DNA from: [Anoxybacillus] calidus | GTDB lineage: Bacteria > Bacillota > Bacilli > Bacillales > Anoxybacillaceae | Assembly (NCBI RefSeq): GCF_013760845.1 | Contig: NZ_JACDUU010000007.1 | Span: 1 to 64,000, forward strand | Length of the DNA stretch: 64,000 nt | Direction: 5' to 3' | Shown: piece after piece, positions 52,491 to 61,911 of the stretch | How the letters are laid out: every line of letters starts with the position of its first letter | Position numbering within the stretch: position 1 is the stretch's first letter | Notes under the pieces: generated by a model | Databases searched by the model: none | The model's input: only the letters and a program-made list of their open reading frames with translations | Told to the model about the DNA's origin: nothing | Translations under genes and position numbers: made by a program

Positions 52491-52604
52491 TAAAATGAGT
52501 GAAAAAGTTTTTTGGGTTAGAGGAAATGGCAGCAAATATTTTTTATGATGATGGAAACAAAGGAAATAATAGAAAGTAGAATGCTGCCTCATAAAATGAT
52601 TGAA

Positions 52605-52680
52605 CGAGCTATCATCAAATATTTACGTTAAAGCCGTATGAAGCAAGAGTATATTTGTTAAAACAGCAGCGGAACATCTC
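52605..52680 (+). pseudogene. Possible decayed C-terminus of a glycoside hydrolase
   Basis: One frame in the gap after nos reads SYHQIFTLKPYEARVYLL and then stops. LxPYEAxVY is the usual last strand of GH13-type enzymes. There is no start, no ribosome site and no other domain, so this is a weak call. Confidence 0.2.
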
Positions 52681-52787
52681 CTGATGATTCACGAAACAAG
52701 GGTTTTTTATTTTTGAAGAAAGCATCATATTTCGTTTTTCAGCCCCATATGATATTGAAATGAAAAAATAACGGGGAGAAGATAAGA

Positions 52788-53228
52788 ATGCAGTTTTATT
52801 ACGGTGAGCAAATGCCGTTAAGGATTTTGGATGAAGCGGAGTTTTGGAAACATCAAGAAGAAGAGCATACGGTTGTGATTCGGGAGCTTGTCGCTGGATT
52901 AGAAGAACCGTTCGTCGAAGCGTTGAAAAAATGGGAAGAAGTCCTTTCTGCGACACATCAACAAGTCGTTCGTTATATTGAATCGGTCATTCGGTCCTCT
53001 TATTATATTCCAGCTCAGCTGTATCAACAAGTGTTGCAACTTATATCCTACTGCTTACAGCAAAGTTTAGATTTTATTAAGCTATGCCAACAAATTAAAA
53101 CAGAAAGCGCAGCGGTAAGTAAAAATTCAACGGCGAAGGTTGTATTAAACCATATCATCCGTGAATCGGAATATTTTGTAGGGATTGCTCAAGCATTGTT
53201 ATATCGTAAACCTCATATATCATGTTGA
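52788..53228 (+). CDS. DUF2935 domain protein
   Basis: This 146-residue helical protein has EFWKHQEEEHTVVIRELVAG (about 18-37) and a late NHIIRESEYFVGIAQALL. These are the Glu/His pattern of DUF2935, a family with a ferritin-like helical bundle. Its function is unknown. GGGGAGAAG precedes the ATG. It is a single-repeat version, whereas many relatives have two DUF2935 units. Confidence 0.75.
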   Translation: MQFYYGEQMPLRILDEAEFWKHQEEEHTVVIRELVAGLEEPFVEALKKWEEVLSATHQQVVRYIESVIRSSYYIPAQLYQQVLQLISYCLQQSLDFIKLCQQIKTESAAVSKNSTAKVVLNHIIRESEYFVGIAQALLYRKPHISC

Positions 53229-53267
53229 AGAAACGGATATACTAGGGGTATTCTCGATAGAATAAAA

Positions 53268-53374
53268 AGAAGCTGGTCCATAAGTGTCTGGCCCCAATTA
53301 TCACAATATATAGTGTTTTTATCCATTGTTCGTTGTGGGGGCTGACACTTGCTTTGGGACAGCTTCTTTTGCTT
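53268..53374. repeat. Intergenic hairpin repeat (family copy C), likely also a terminator
   Basis: AGAAGCTGGTCC pairs with GGGACAGCTTCT. Inside, AAGTGTCTGGCCCCA pairs with TGGGGGCTGACACTT. The complement of the right arm reads AAGTGTCAGCCCCCACAAC, nearly the same as copy A. TTTTG follows, and it lies between convergent genes. Confidence 0.8.
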
Positions 53375-53377
53375 AGT

Positions 53378-56300
53378 TTATTTTGTGGTTGCTGCGATAT
53401 ATTTATTTTCTAATTCGTCTTTTGTTAGCGGGCGGCTGAAGTAATATCCTTGTGCATATTCGCAGCCGAGCATTTGTAAATAAGAAGCCTGTTCTTCTGT
53501 TTCGACTCCTTCACAAATCACTTCGATACCTAGCCGTTTGGACAATAAAAGAATACTATCAATAATTGCAATGTCTCGTTCTTTTTTTGGAATTTCTTTT
53601 ACAAATGAGCGGTCAACTTTAATTTTATCAATAGGGAAATCTTTAAAATACACTAATGAAGAATAACCTGAGCCGAAATCGTCTAAAGCGATGCGAACAC
53701 CAATTTTCCTCAGTGTCTCCAACACTTTACTCACTTCTTCAATATTTTTGGCTAATGCTGTTTCTGTTAACTCTAATTCAAGGTTATGTAAATCACAATG
53801 ATTTTTTTCAAACATGGCGATTAGTTTGTCGATAAAAGTTTTATTTTCAAGGTTTAATGGCGAGATATTCACAGCCATTCGAATATGGAGCCCTTTTTCT
53901 TTCCAGTCTTTAAGTTGTCTAGCTGCTTCTTGTAAAACCCATTCGGTTATTTTATCAATCATATTTAACCGCTCACAAATAGGAATAAACTCCATTGGCG
54001 ATATAGCCCCTAAAGTTGGATGGGTGTAACGCAGCAGCGCTTCTACCCCGATTAGTTTTCCTGTTCCCAGCTGGACTTGCGGTTGATAGACTAAATGAAA
54101 TGCTTTTTGTTCTAATGCATTCTTTAAGTGGTTTTCTAGTAAGATTAACCGTTGCATTTGTTCGGTCAACGTTTTTTCATAAAAATAAAACTTATTTCTC
54201 CCTTCGGTTTTGGCTTGATATAATGCTTGGTCGGCGTGAGAAAGGAGCTCTTCGACCGTTTGTCCATCCTCCGGATAAAAGGCAATTCCAATGGAAGAAG
54301 TCATGATGAATTCATAATTTTTAATGTTCCATGGAACTTGCATGCTTTGAATAATTTGTTGTACTGCTCTCGCTGCTTCTTCTTTTGATTGAACGCGGGA
54401 TAAAAGAACAGTGAATTCATCGCCGCCCCAACGGCCAATGATGTCGGATTCTGATAAGCATGTTTTTAATCGTGTGACAAAGTGTTGCAAAAGTTCATCT
54501 CCGACGTCATGCCCGAGAACATCATTCACCCATTTAAAGCGGTCGCAGTCTAAATACACTAAAGCAAAGCGGGTATTATTTTGTTTAGCTTGTTCAATTT
54601 GCTTGACTAATTGCTCTTGGAAAAATCTTCTGTTCGCTACTCCTGTCAGTCCATCATAAAACGCCATTTGTTCTAATTTTTCTTCATATGCTTTCTGCTC
54701 GGAAATATCCCGCGCTACAGCAATATAATGGAGGAATTGGCCGTTTTCATCAAATATCGATGTGGTATGCGATTCTATCCAAATATAACTTCCGTGTTTT
54801 GTTCTAGCTCGATATTCCAATGAATCACGTTCTTTCTTTTTATGGCGGAGTTGTTTGAGCCGTTTTTGAACGACTGGAATATCGTCAGGATGGAGAATGA
54901 GCAATAACGATTTCCCTTCAAGTTCTTCCGGTTCATATCCTAGAATTGTTTTATGGGATGGAGACGCATATTGAATGATTCCAGCTTCGTCTACAATACG
55001 AATCAAATCTGATGAATGTTCGGTGATTAAGCGGAATTTTTGTTCGCTCTCCTGCAGTGCTTGTTCTGCTTTTACCTTTTCACCTATATCTTTTGAAGTC
55101 ACTAATATATGTTGCAGGTTGCCCTTTTCGTCAAAAAGAGGGACGGTATGTGATTCAGTAATAATGTAGTAATCATTACTATGACGGTAACGAAAGCGTG
55201 CAGTTACCGCTTTCTTTGTTTTAATGAATTCATTAAACAAATTCATGATTTGGTCAAAATCATTTGGATGAATGAGTTCAAAAGCTGATTTACCTTGCAA
55301 AACATGGCTTGGATAACCCAATATTTTTTCATAAGAAGGAGAGACGTATTCAAAAACTCCTTCAATGTTTAATAAGCTGACTAAATCGCTCATATTCTCG
55401 GTAACGAGCTTATATTTCTCTTTGTTTTCTTGCAACGTTTTCTCAAATTGTTTTCTTTCGCTAATATCTCTAGTAATCGCAACGAATCCTTCAATGTCGC
55501 CTTTTTCATTTTTAAGAGGCGATATGGAGAGGCTCACATCGATGAGCATCCCATCTTTTCGTTGCAGTTTGGTTTCCACATTCGTAATATGCTCTCCATT
55601 TAAAAGTTTTCTTTCTAGAATATGGCTCGTTTCTCTCCATGAAGAAGGGATAATGGGAAGTTTTTTTCCGATGAGTTCGTCTTTTGTCCAGCCAAACATT
55701 GTTTCAAATGCCGGGTTTACATATCGGATCATACTGTTTAAGTCAGTAATGTTAATCGCATCGGACGTGCTTTGAAAAAATGACTGAAGTTTTTCATGTG
55801 TCCGGCGTAAGTCCTCGGCTATAGTATATTTATCTGTTATATCTTGAATCACTGAATAAAGCCCTTCTACTTTATGATCGATGCTGATCGGGATATTTTT
55901 GATTTTAAGAACCCTTGTATGGCCGTCCTTATGGATAGCTTTAACCACGCATTCGTTTCCTTTGCCTTTAAGAGCGTCTTGAAAGTTATTCCAGGCTATT
56001 TTCTGGTCCTCTTCCTCTATATATGATAAAAAATTTTTTTCGATTAAATCAGAAATGCTATATCCAAGAAGCGTTTCAAACTTGCTATTACAGTTTATAA
56101 AGTTTCCTGCTGCATCAAAGGAGATAATGCCGTCAGGATTATTAAAAAAAAGAGATTGATACTTAGCTTCTTCAATCTTGAGCTGCCTTGTGTGTTCGCT
56201 TTCTTCAATAAATGAGCGAATAAGAATAAGCCCTAGAAAGAAGATGGTGATACTTGCAACTAAGATAAAAATTTCCTTTTGACTGATTCCAGCACTAGCA

Positions 56301-57055
56301 TGATGAAGAGTAGGAAGTTGATCAAGGTTTGTTGCCATCATGGCTGTATACTGTATCCCTGATATGGCAAATCCCATTATGATAGCGGCTGTTAATTTTA
56401 TTGGATTGGTGAACTTATGTTTTGTTTGAAAGTATTGAAATACATACATAGAAAGAATCGCTAAAAGCATACTAATTCCAATCGATGCAGCGAGCCAAGA
56501 AGCTTTATAAGTAATCATGAAATGATCTTTCATCGCTTTCATGCCCGTATAATGCATCACAGCAATGCTAATCCCTAGTAATAAGCCGCTTACAATGTAA
56601 CGATATGGGGAGTTTTTACAAAAAAATATATAAGAATAGGCGAGAATGCTGCCGATAATAGCAGAGATAAACGAAAAAAGCATTAAAAACCAATTATACG
56701 AATGAACGCTACCATTTATTTTAATAGAAAGCATGCTGGTAAAATGCATCGACCAAATTCCAAGTCCCATACAAAAGGCACTAATGATTAACGTGTTCCA
56801 TTTTCGCGGTTGATCAAGTAACCTAGTTGCTAATTGTAATGATGTATATGAACCTAATATAGAAATCGTAATCGATAAAATAGCAACGGCTGGTTCAAAT
56901 TTAAGCTGCAACACTTCTATGATAACACCACCTAATAAGGATAAAATAACAAATCCATTATATGTCTCTAGATGGAAGAGAAACAATAAACTTGTCATCA
57001 GATGTCCAAGAAATGTCATGAAATGTCGAAAAATAGGTAATATTTGATTATTCAT
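53378..57055 (-). CDS. MHYT-PAS-GGDEF-EAL cyclic-di-GMP protein
   Basis: This protein is about 1225 residues long. The N-terminal MHYT sensor has seven helices; SMHFTSM and VMHYTGMKAM are the MHYT-type metal-binding repeats. Four PAS domains follow (about 300-775). The diguanylate cyclase domain has an intact RWGGDEFTVL active site, and the phosphodiesterase domain has GVEALLRYTHP (EAL) and DDFGSGYSSL. Both catalytic halves look complete. No ribosome site is seen before the first ATG. Homologues would start about 48 codons later, so the real start may lie nearer 56914. It is a membrane sensor for c-di-GMP, perhaps of redox, CO or NO through MHYT metal (known idea for the family). Confidence 0.9.
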   Translation of the reverse strand: MNNQILPIFRHFMTFLGHLMTSLLFLFHLETYNGFVILSLLGGVIIEVLQLKFEPAVAILSITISILGSYTSLQLATRLLDQPRKWNTLIISAFCMGLGIWSMHFTSMLSIKINGSVHSYNWFLMLFSFISAIIGSILAYSYIFFCKNSPYRYIVSGLLLGISIAVMHYTGMKAMKDHFMITYKASWLAASIGISMLLAILSMYVFQYFQTKHKFTNPIKLTAAIIMGFAISGIQYTAMMATNLDQLPTLHHASAGISQKEIFILVASITIFFLGLILIRSFIEESEHTRQLKIEEAKYQSLFFNNPDGIISFDAAGNFINCNSKFETLLGYSISDLIEKNFLSYIEEEDQKIAWNNFQDALKGKGNECVVKAIHKDGHTRVLKIKNIPISIDHKVEGLYSVIQDITDKYTIAEDLRRTHEKLQSFFQSTSDAINITDLNSMIRYVNPAFETMFGWTKDELIGKKLPIIPSSWRETSHILERKLLNGEHITNVETKLQRKDGMLIDVSLSISPLKNEKGDIEGFVAITRDISERKQFEKTLQENKEKYKLVTENMSDLVSLLNIEGVFEYVSPSYEKILGYPSHVLQGKSAFELIHPNDFDQIMNLFNEFIKTKKAVTARFRYRHSNDYYIITESHTVPLFDEKGNLQHILVTSKDIGEKVKAEQALQESEQKFRLITEHSSDLIRIVDEAGIIQYASPSHKTILGYEPEELEGKSLLLILHPDDIPVVQKRLKQLRHKKKERDSLEYRARTKHGSYIWIESHTTSIFDENGQFLHYIAVARDISEQKAYEEKLEQMAFYDGLTGVANRRFFQEQLVKQIEQAKQNNTRFALVYLDCDRFKWVNDVLGHDVGDELLQHFVTRLKTCLSESDIIGRWGGDEFTVLLSRVQSKEEAARAVQQIIQSMQVPWNIKNYEFIMTSSIGIAFYPEDGQTVEELLSHADQALYQAKTEGRNKFYFYEKTLTEQMQRLILLENHLKNALEQKAFHLVYQPQVQLGTGKLIGVEALLRYTHPTLGAISPMEFIPICERLNMIDKITEWVLQEAARQLKDWKEKGLHIRMAVNISPLNLENKTFIDKLIAMFEKNHCDLHNLELELTETALAKNIEEVSKVLETLRKIGVRIALDDFGSGYSSLVYFKDFPIDKIKVDRSFVKEIPKKERDIAIIDSILLLSKRLGIEVICEGVETEEQASYLQMLGCEYAQGYYFSRPLTKDELENKYIAATTK

Positions 57056-57058
57056 CAA

Positions 57059-57561
57059 AAAATTTCTATAAAAACTTGATGATGAAAACTCATGAAGAAA
57101 TTGATAGGAAAAAATGATTTAGATACAACATATATGAGTTTAATTGATAAATAAGAGGGACATAAGTTCCTAGTATCGTTGTCCCGGCTTTTATGATCAT
57201 TGCAAGTGCACGGGGAGTAGATGAGTTTTTTCAAAGAGGTGTAGTTATAAATGATTAGAGGGGGATGTCGATCGGAATAAAAAAGTGTTTACAGAAGGTG
57301 AGTTAGAGGCATTTAAGATGTTACATCCGGAAGGTAGGTCATTAAATATTGCCGTCAGTATAAAAAAGTCTATTAGAAGTATTTAAGAGCTTTTCTTCAA
57401 AATCGTATGTGGAACAAAAATGTTCGAAATGGAAATAGGGATATGTTCTACGTTTGTTTATTGTACTAGATATATGCTTATTTTTAGGTAGAGCGAAAAT
57501 GAGGTTCATTCAACGATATGGTGATGAAGAAGGGAAATAGGTTGCTCAAAAGGCGTTCCCT
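57059..57561. other. 500-base stretch without a clear gene
   Basis: No ORF with a ribosome site stands out. A 33-codon frame near 57289 starting VFTEGELEAFKMLHPEG has no family look. GGGAC and GTCCC at 57159-57185 could form a weak hairpin. The DNA is AT-rich and may be decayed coding sequence. Confidence 0.4.
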
Positions 57562-58221
57562 TCATTTGGCGATGTTTAATTCATTTTTTACCTTCTCAAT
57601 TAACTCTGGCGATTGATTAATAATCTTTGAGATATATGAATAACCAACAACGGTGATACCAGCCATCATCCAGCTAAACGCCTGCCGGAAAAGTAGCCCT
57701 TTTGTAAACGCATCAGTGCCGTATTCGATAATAAGCCATGTTTTGATTACTGCTAAAATGCTGTTTCTCAGCGCAAATCCTAATGTGATAAGTTGGAAAA
57801 TGACAAAAATCTTTTTCTGAAAAAATAATTTTTTGCTGAAGGTGCGGTCCTGTCCTTGCAGTTCAACGAAATCTAATCCAAAATATAAGGCCATCGGTTG
57901 TTTAATAACGATTGTAAGCAAAAAGAAAGTAGCAAGTGCATAATCGTAAAAAACATTGTTCCAAAGCATTTGCAAGGCAGAACCTGCTAAAACATCAATC
58001 AGTGTGCCAATGGTTAAGTTTCCGATGATGAAAAGACCGGTAATATTAATGCGTTTTAGTTCGTAAAAGCGATAAAGGCTATAAATAATGCCGGGGACGG
58101 AAGAAAAAAGCATAGCATAGTAAGCGCCGATATAATCTTTGCCAACGTTCCAAACAACTAACGGAAAAATAACAAAACAAATAAGGTCTAAGAGAACGAT
58201 ATTTTTCTGCAACCGTTTCAC
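57562..58221 (-). CDS. VC0807-like polytopic membrane protein
   Basis: This 219-residue protein has about five or six hydrophobic helices, including LDLICFVIFPLVVWNVGK, MLFSSVPGIIYSLYRF and ITGLFIIGNLTIGTLIDVLAG. A charged segment (LQGQDRTFSKKLFFQKK) lies in the middle. This layout matches the VC0807 group of unknown function. GAGGTGAAAC precedes the ATG. It is a single gene on the minus strand. Confidence 0.6.
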   Translation of the reverse strand: MKRLQKNIVLLDLICFVIFPLVVWNVGKDYIGAYYAMLFSSVPGIIYSLYRFYELKRINITGLFIIGNLTIGTLIDVLAGSALQMLWNNVFYDYALATFFLLTIVIKQPMALYFGLDFVELQGQDRTFSKKLFFQKKIFVIFQLITLGFALRNSILAVIKTWLIIEYGTDAFTKGLLFRQAFSWMMAGITVVGYSYISKIINQSPELIEKVKNELNIAK

Positions 58222-58280
58222 CTCTTGTATTTTATTCTATTATAGTTTGGAAAAATCCTTCCCTTTGCGTGTTATTACGA

Positions 58281-58317
58281 ATAAACCCCCTGCTCTGTTT
58301 CAAAGAGAGCAGGGGGC
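58281..58317 (-). terminator. Terminator of the SPFH-Arc operon
   Basis: CCCCCTGCTCT pairs with AGAGCAGGGGG over an 8-base loop; on the minus strand TTTAT follows. It lies just after the Arc-like gene. Confidence 0.85.
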
Positions 58318-58325
58318 TCAGAGAA

Positions 58326-58499
58326 TTATTCATCTGTTTTTTTCTTTTCTTTTTTCAAACGTCCTTCTCGTCTTGCTGCATCGCGCAACAAAAATTCGAT
58401 ATGCGCATTTACGCTGCGAAATTCTTCTTGCGCCCAACGTTCAATAATTTCATAAAGAGCAGGATCAATTCGTAACGGAAAACTTTTCTTTTTTGCCAT
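58326..58499 (-). CDS. Arc-type ribbon-helix-helix protein
   Basis: This 57-residue protein begins MAKKKSFPLRIDPALYEIIE (strand and helix 1), then WAQEEFRSVNAHIEFLLRDA (helix 2) and a very basic tail. This is the Arc/MetJ fold that binds DNA as a dimer. The TTG four codons upstream is less likely than the ATG at 58499, which has GTGGAGTG before it. It follows the SPFH gene by 15 bases and should be cotranscribed. It may regulate the operon itself. Confidence 0.8.
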   Translation of the reverse strand: MAKKKSFPLRIDPALYEIIERWAQEEFRSVNAHIEFLLRDAARREGRLKKEKKKTDE

Positions 58500-58514
58500 A
58501 TCACTCCACAACCA

Positions 58515-59360
58515 TTAATATAAGCTTCCGGTATTAATGACCGGTTGTGCGCCTCGTTCGGAAATAATTGCTACCATAAGGTTGTTTACCATATTTACTT
58601 TTCTCTCTTCATCTAACTCTAGGATGCCTTCATTGTCAAGTTGTTCAATCGCCATTTTTGCCATGGAAACAGCACCTTCAACAATTTTCTTGCGCGCTGC
58701 CAAAATCGCTGCTGCTTGCTGGCGCTGCAACATCGCGCTTGCGATTTCTGTAGAGTATGCCAAGTGAGTCAGGCGTGCCTCTATCACTTCAACTCCGGCA
58801 ACAGTCAGTCGCTCCTGAAGTTCTCTTGTCAGTACATCGGAAACGACATCAGCATTGCCTCTTAATGTAATTTGATCATCTTCAAATGTATCATAAGGGT
58901 ATTTTGTGGCGACATGGCGAATCGCTGTTTCACTTTGAATTTCAACAAATTCTTCATAATTATCCACATCAAAAATCGCTTTTGCGGAATCAATTACTTT
59001 AAATACAATGACTGCGGCAATTTCAATGGGATTTCCTTCAACGTCATTGACTTTTAATTTGCTGCTGTTGAAGTTGCGGACACGAAGGGAAACGGTTTGT
59101 CGAATTGTCAATGGAACGGTTAGGAATAAACCGCTGTCGCGAATACTGCCTAGATAGCGGCCAAAAAAGGTAATGACTTTTGCCTGGTTTGGCTGAACAA
59201 TCGTAATTCCAGTTGCTAAGAGAAGGGCGATAGCGACAAGTAAGGCAGTAAGACCAATCATTTGCTGTGTCAAAAGCGTAAAGGCAGCTCCTCCTAAAAG
59301 AAGAATGATGAATAAAATTCCGACGAATCCATTGATATACCACGCTTTTGTTTCTTTCAT
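58515..59360 (-). CDS. SPFH/band-7 domain membrane protein
   Basis: This 281-residue protein has two N-terminal hydrophobic helices (NGFVGILFIILLLGGAAF and QMIGLTALLVAIALLLATGI). The band-7 domain (IVQPNQAKVITFFGRYLGSI through about 215) and a short helical end (SAMLQRQQAAAILAARKKIV) follow. It is shorter than FloT at 38436 and lacks the long EA-repeat coiled coil, so it is a different stomatin-like scaffold. AAGGAGAG precedes the ATG. It is paired with an Arc-like gene. Confidence 0.85.
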   Translation of the reverse strand: MKETKAWYINGFVGILFIILLLGGAAFTLLTQQMIGLTALLVAIALLLATGITIVQPNQAKVITFFGRYLGSIRDSGLFLTVPLTIRQTVSLRVRNFNSSKLKVNDVEGNPIEIAAVIVFKVIDSAKAIFDVDNYEEFVEIQSETAIRHVATKYPYDTFEDDQITLRGNADVVSDVLTRELQERLTVAGVEVIEARLTHLAYSTEIASAMLQRQQAAAILAARKKIVEGAVSMAKMAIEQLDNEGILELDEERKVNMVNNLMVAIISERGAQPVINTGSLY

Positions 59361-59564
59361 GTATCGTCTCTCCTTAATATTAATTTTATATCATTATGAT
59401 ATCACTTTTTCAAAAATATGTAAATCAGAAATCGTGATTTTTTCAGAATGAAGCAGGATTGTTTTATTTTCGTTGTATGATATATAAAAAGGTCTCATGA
59501 TTTTTTAGATTGTTGCAGCTGTTAATGATAGAAGCAAAAATCCATTTGACTGGGAGTGTTCATA

Positions 59565-60905
59565 ATGAATCAGCTTATTCATGGAAAGAGATTAACAGAG
59601 TGGCTGCGTATGTATCCGCTTTTAGAAAAAATGATATCGACGGAAGAAGTGTTTTGGCTGAATCCAAACTATACGAAATTTACTAACATGGTGGAAAAGT
59701 TGCCATTTGATGAAGGTGATATGCTTGAAGCAGAACAGAGATTGAAACGTTTTGCTCCGTTTATCGCAACGGTTTTTCCAGAAACAAAAAATTTAAAAGG
59801 AATCATTGAATCGCCGCTTATTGGAATTGAAAATATGCAGGAAGAATTAGCTGCCATGTTTAAACAATCGATTCAAGGAAAGCTATTATTAAAATGTGAT
59901 AGTCATCTGCCCATCGCTGGTTCGATTAAAGCAAGAGGCGGAATTTATGAAGTTCTGAAACACGCTGAAGAGCTTGCGCTAGAACATGGATTGGTGTCAA
60001 TTGAAGATGATTACTCCGTTTTTGCCAGCGATAAGTTTCGCACATTTTTTTCACAATACTCCATTACAGTTGGGTCTACAGGAAATCTCGGATTAAGCAT
60101 TGGCATCATCAGCGCTAAACTCGGCTTTCGTGTCAACGTACATATGTCGGCAGATGCAAGACAATGGAAAAAAGAGTTGCTAAGAAGTAACGGAGTAAAT
60201 GTGATTGAGCACAATTCCGATTACAGCTATGCGGTAGAAATGGGACGGAAAGAAGCAGAGAAAGACCCAAATAACTATTTTATTGATGATGAAAACTCTC
60301 CGCATTTATTTATGGGGTACGCTGTTGCTGCTTTTCGTTTAAAGAAACAATTAGAAGAAAAAAAGATTGTTGTTGATAAAGACCATCCGTTATTCGTCTA
60401 TCTGCCATGTGGAGTCGGAGGTGCGCCAGGCGGCATTGCGTTTGGACTTAAATTATTATTTCAAGATGATGTCCACTGCTTCTTTGCTGAACCGACTCAT
60501 TCTCCTTGTATGTTACTAGGAATGATGACACGGCTGCATGACAGAGTGTCTGTTCAAGATTTCGGGATAGATAACAAAACCGAAGCAGACGGTCTTGCAG
60601 TTGGTCGGCCATCTAAATTTGTTGGAAAAACAATGGAAAAACTAGTAAGCGGCATTTATACGATTAATGATCATTATTTATTTATATTATTAAAACGGAT
60701 GAAAGATGTAGAAGGAATCTCTTTAGAGCCGTCTGCCCTTGCAGGTGTTTATGGACCTGCGCAGTTGGTTGCCGAAGGGAAGCCGTATATGGAGCGGCAT
60801 GGACTTACGATGAAAAATGCCACCCATATATGCTGGGCCACGGGTGGGAGTCTTGTGCCTAAAGAGGAAATGGAGGCATACTATCAAAAAGCAGTAAACT
60901 TTTAA
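59565..60905 (+). CDS. dsdA: D-serine dehydratase (D-serine ammonia-lyase)
   Basis: This 446-residue fold-type II PLP enzyme turns D-serine into pyruvate and ammonia. The PLP Lys is K122 in AGSIKARGG. The phosphate loop is [12 protein letters not shown], and [11 protein letters not shown] and the late [10 protein letters not shown] close the cofactor site. TGGGAG lies 8 bases before the ATG at 59565; the GTG three codons earlier is too close. It stands alone, without a dsdC-type regulator or permease beside it. Confidence 0.93.
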   Translation: MNQLIHGKRLTEWLRMYPLLEKMISTEEVFWLNPNYTKFTNMVEKLPFDEGDMLEAEQRLKRFAPFIATVFPETKNLKGIIESPLIGIENMQEELAAMFKQSIQGKLLLKCDSHLPIAGSIKARGGIYEVLKHAEELALEHGLVSIEDDYSVFASDKFRTFFSQYSITVGSTGNLGLSIGIISAKLGFRVNVHMSADARQWKKELLRSNGVNVIEHNSDYSYAVEMGRKEAEKDPNNYFIDDENSPHLFMGYAVAAFRLKKQLEEKKIVVDKDHPLFVYLPCGVGGAPGGIAFGLKLLFQDDVHCFFAEPTHSPCMLLGMMTRLHDRVSVQDFGIDNKTEADGLAVGRPSKFVGKTMEKLVSGIYTINDHYLFILLKRMKDVEGISLEPSALAGVYGPAQLVAEGKPYMERHGLTMKNATHICWATGGSLVPKEEMEAYYQKAVNF

Positions 60906-61074
60906 AGAATATTGAAAGATAAAGAGGAAAGCTAGAAAAGAATGATAGGTATAACATATATTTCTATGATTCGTTCAAAAGTTGTATTATTGCTGATAGG
61001 AGTAATTTGAGATAAGATAAATATGACTTGTTGACACGAATGATCGTAGCAATTCACAGAGAAGGAGAATAAAC

Positions 61075-61788
61075 ATGGATATTCTGCATACAACACTAGG
61101 TTTTGCCTTTTCTTCTGAGGCACTCGTTGCCCTGTTAAAAATTATTGCGATTGATATTATTTTGTCCGGAGATAATGCGGTTGTGATCGCGATGGCAACA
61201 AGACGACTGCCAAAGCATCAGCAAAATAAAGCGATATTTTGGGGCACGGCAGGCGCGGTCGTCTTGCGGATTTTATTTGCGGCAATTATTGTGTTTTTAT
61301 TGAAAATTCCGTTTGTCAATCTTATTGGTGGCTTGTTGTTGCTATGGATTGCCTATAAAGTTCTTGTCGAGAGCGAGGAAGAGGCGAATATTCAGTCACA
61401 CGACCGTCTTTTGAAAGCGATTTGGACAGTTGTTTTAGCAGATGCAGTCATGAGCTTAGACAACGTTGTAGCCGTTGCCGGGGCATCAGATGGACATATC
61501 GGAATGATTGCTTTTGGGGTAGCCATTAGTATTCCAATTATGATTTTTGGTTCCAAGGCTATTGTAAGGGTGATGGAGAAGTACGCATGGATTGCCTATG
61601 TCGGCTCTGCCATCCTTGCTTGGACAGCCGGGGAAATGATTATGAAAGATAAGCACTTGGCGAACTTTTTGCACATTTCTCACGGCCCAGCGATGTACGT
61701 GGTGATTGCTGGTTTGACGATTCTCGTATTAGCTGCTGGATATGTAAAAAATAAAAAGATGGAAACAGAAAAACAAATTACAGCTTAA
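61075..61788 (+). CDS. TerC family membrane protein (YjbE-like)
   Basis: This 237-residue, seven-helix protein has conserved acidic metal motifs: IIAIDIILSGDNAVVIAMAT and VVLADAVMSLDNVVAVAGAS. The tail is basic (KNKKMETEKQ). Relatives (YjbE, YkoY, YceF of B. subtilis) export manganese or feed it to secreted proteins. No manganese riboswitch is evident in the 169-base leader. AGAAGGAGAA precedes the ATG, and a terminator follows. Confidence 0.88.
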   Translation: MDILHTTLGFAFSSEALVALLKIIAIDIILSGDNAVVIAMATRRLPKHQQNKAIFWGTAGAVVLRILFAAIIVFLLKIPFVNLIGGLLLLWIAYKVLVESEEEANIQSHDRLLKAIWTVVLADAVMSLDNVVAVAGASDGHIGMIAFGVAISIPIMIFGSKAIVRVMEKYAWIAYVGSAILAWTAGEMIMKDKHLANFLHISHGPAMYVVIAGLTILVLAAGYVKNKKMETEKQITA

Positions 61789-61801
61789 ACCTTATAACAA
61801 T

Positions 61802-61831
61802 GCTCCATCGAAAGAAGGATGGGGCTTTTTC
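61802..61831 (+). terminator. Terminator after the TerC-like gene
   Basis: GCTCCATC pairs with GATGGGGC (one G-T) over an 8-base loop, followed by TTTTTCT. Confidence 0.88.
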
Positions 61832-61911
61832 TATTGGAGAAGAGTAAAGTGAAAAGGTAAGATAGAAGAAATTTTGATGGAAGTATGTCGGAATCATTAG
61901 GGGGAATAGTA

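Noticed and set aside
57289-57390. 33-codon frame VFTEGELEAF... in the gap after the MHYT gene
   Set aside because: Only a GTG start without a ribosome site and no recognisable relatives. Left as part of the empty stretch.
60906-61074. Manganese (yybP-ykoY) riboswitch before the TerC-like gene
   Set aside because: The conserved loop sequences could not be found in the 169-base leader.
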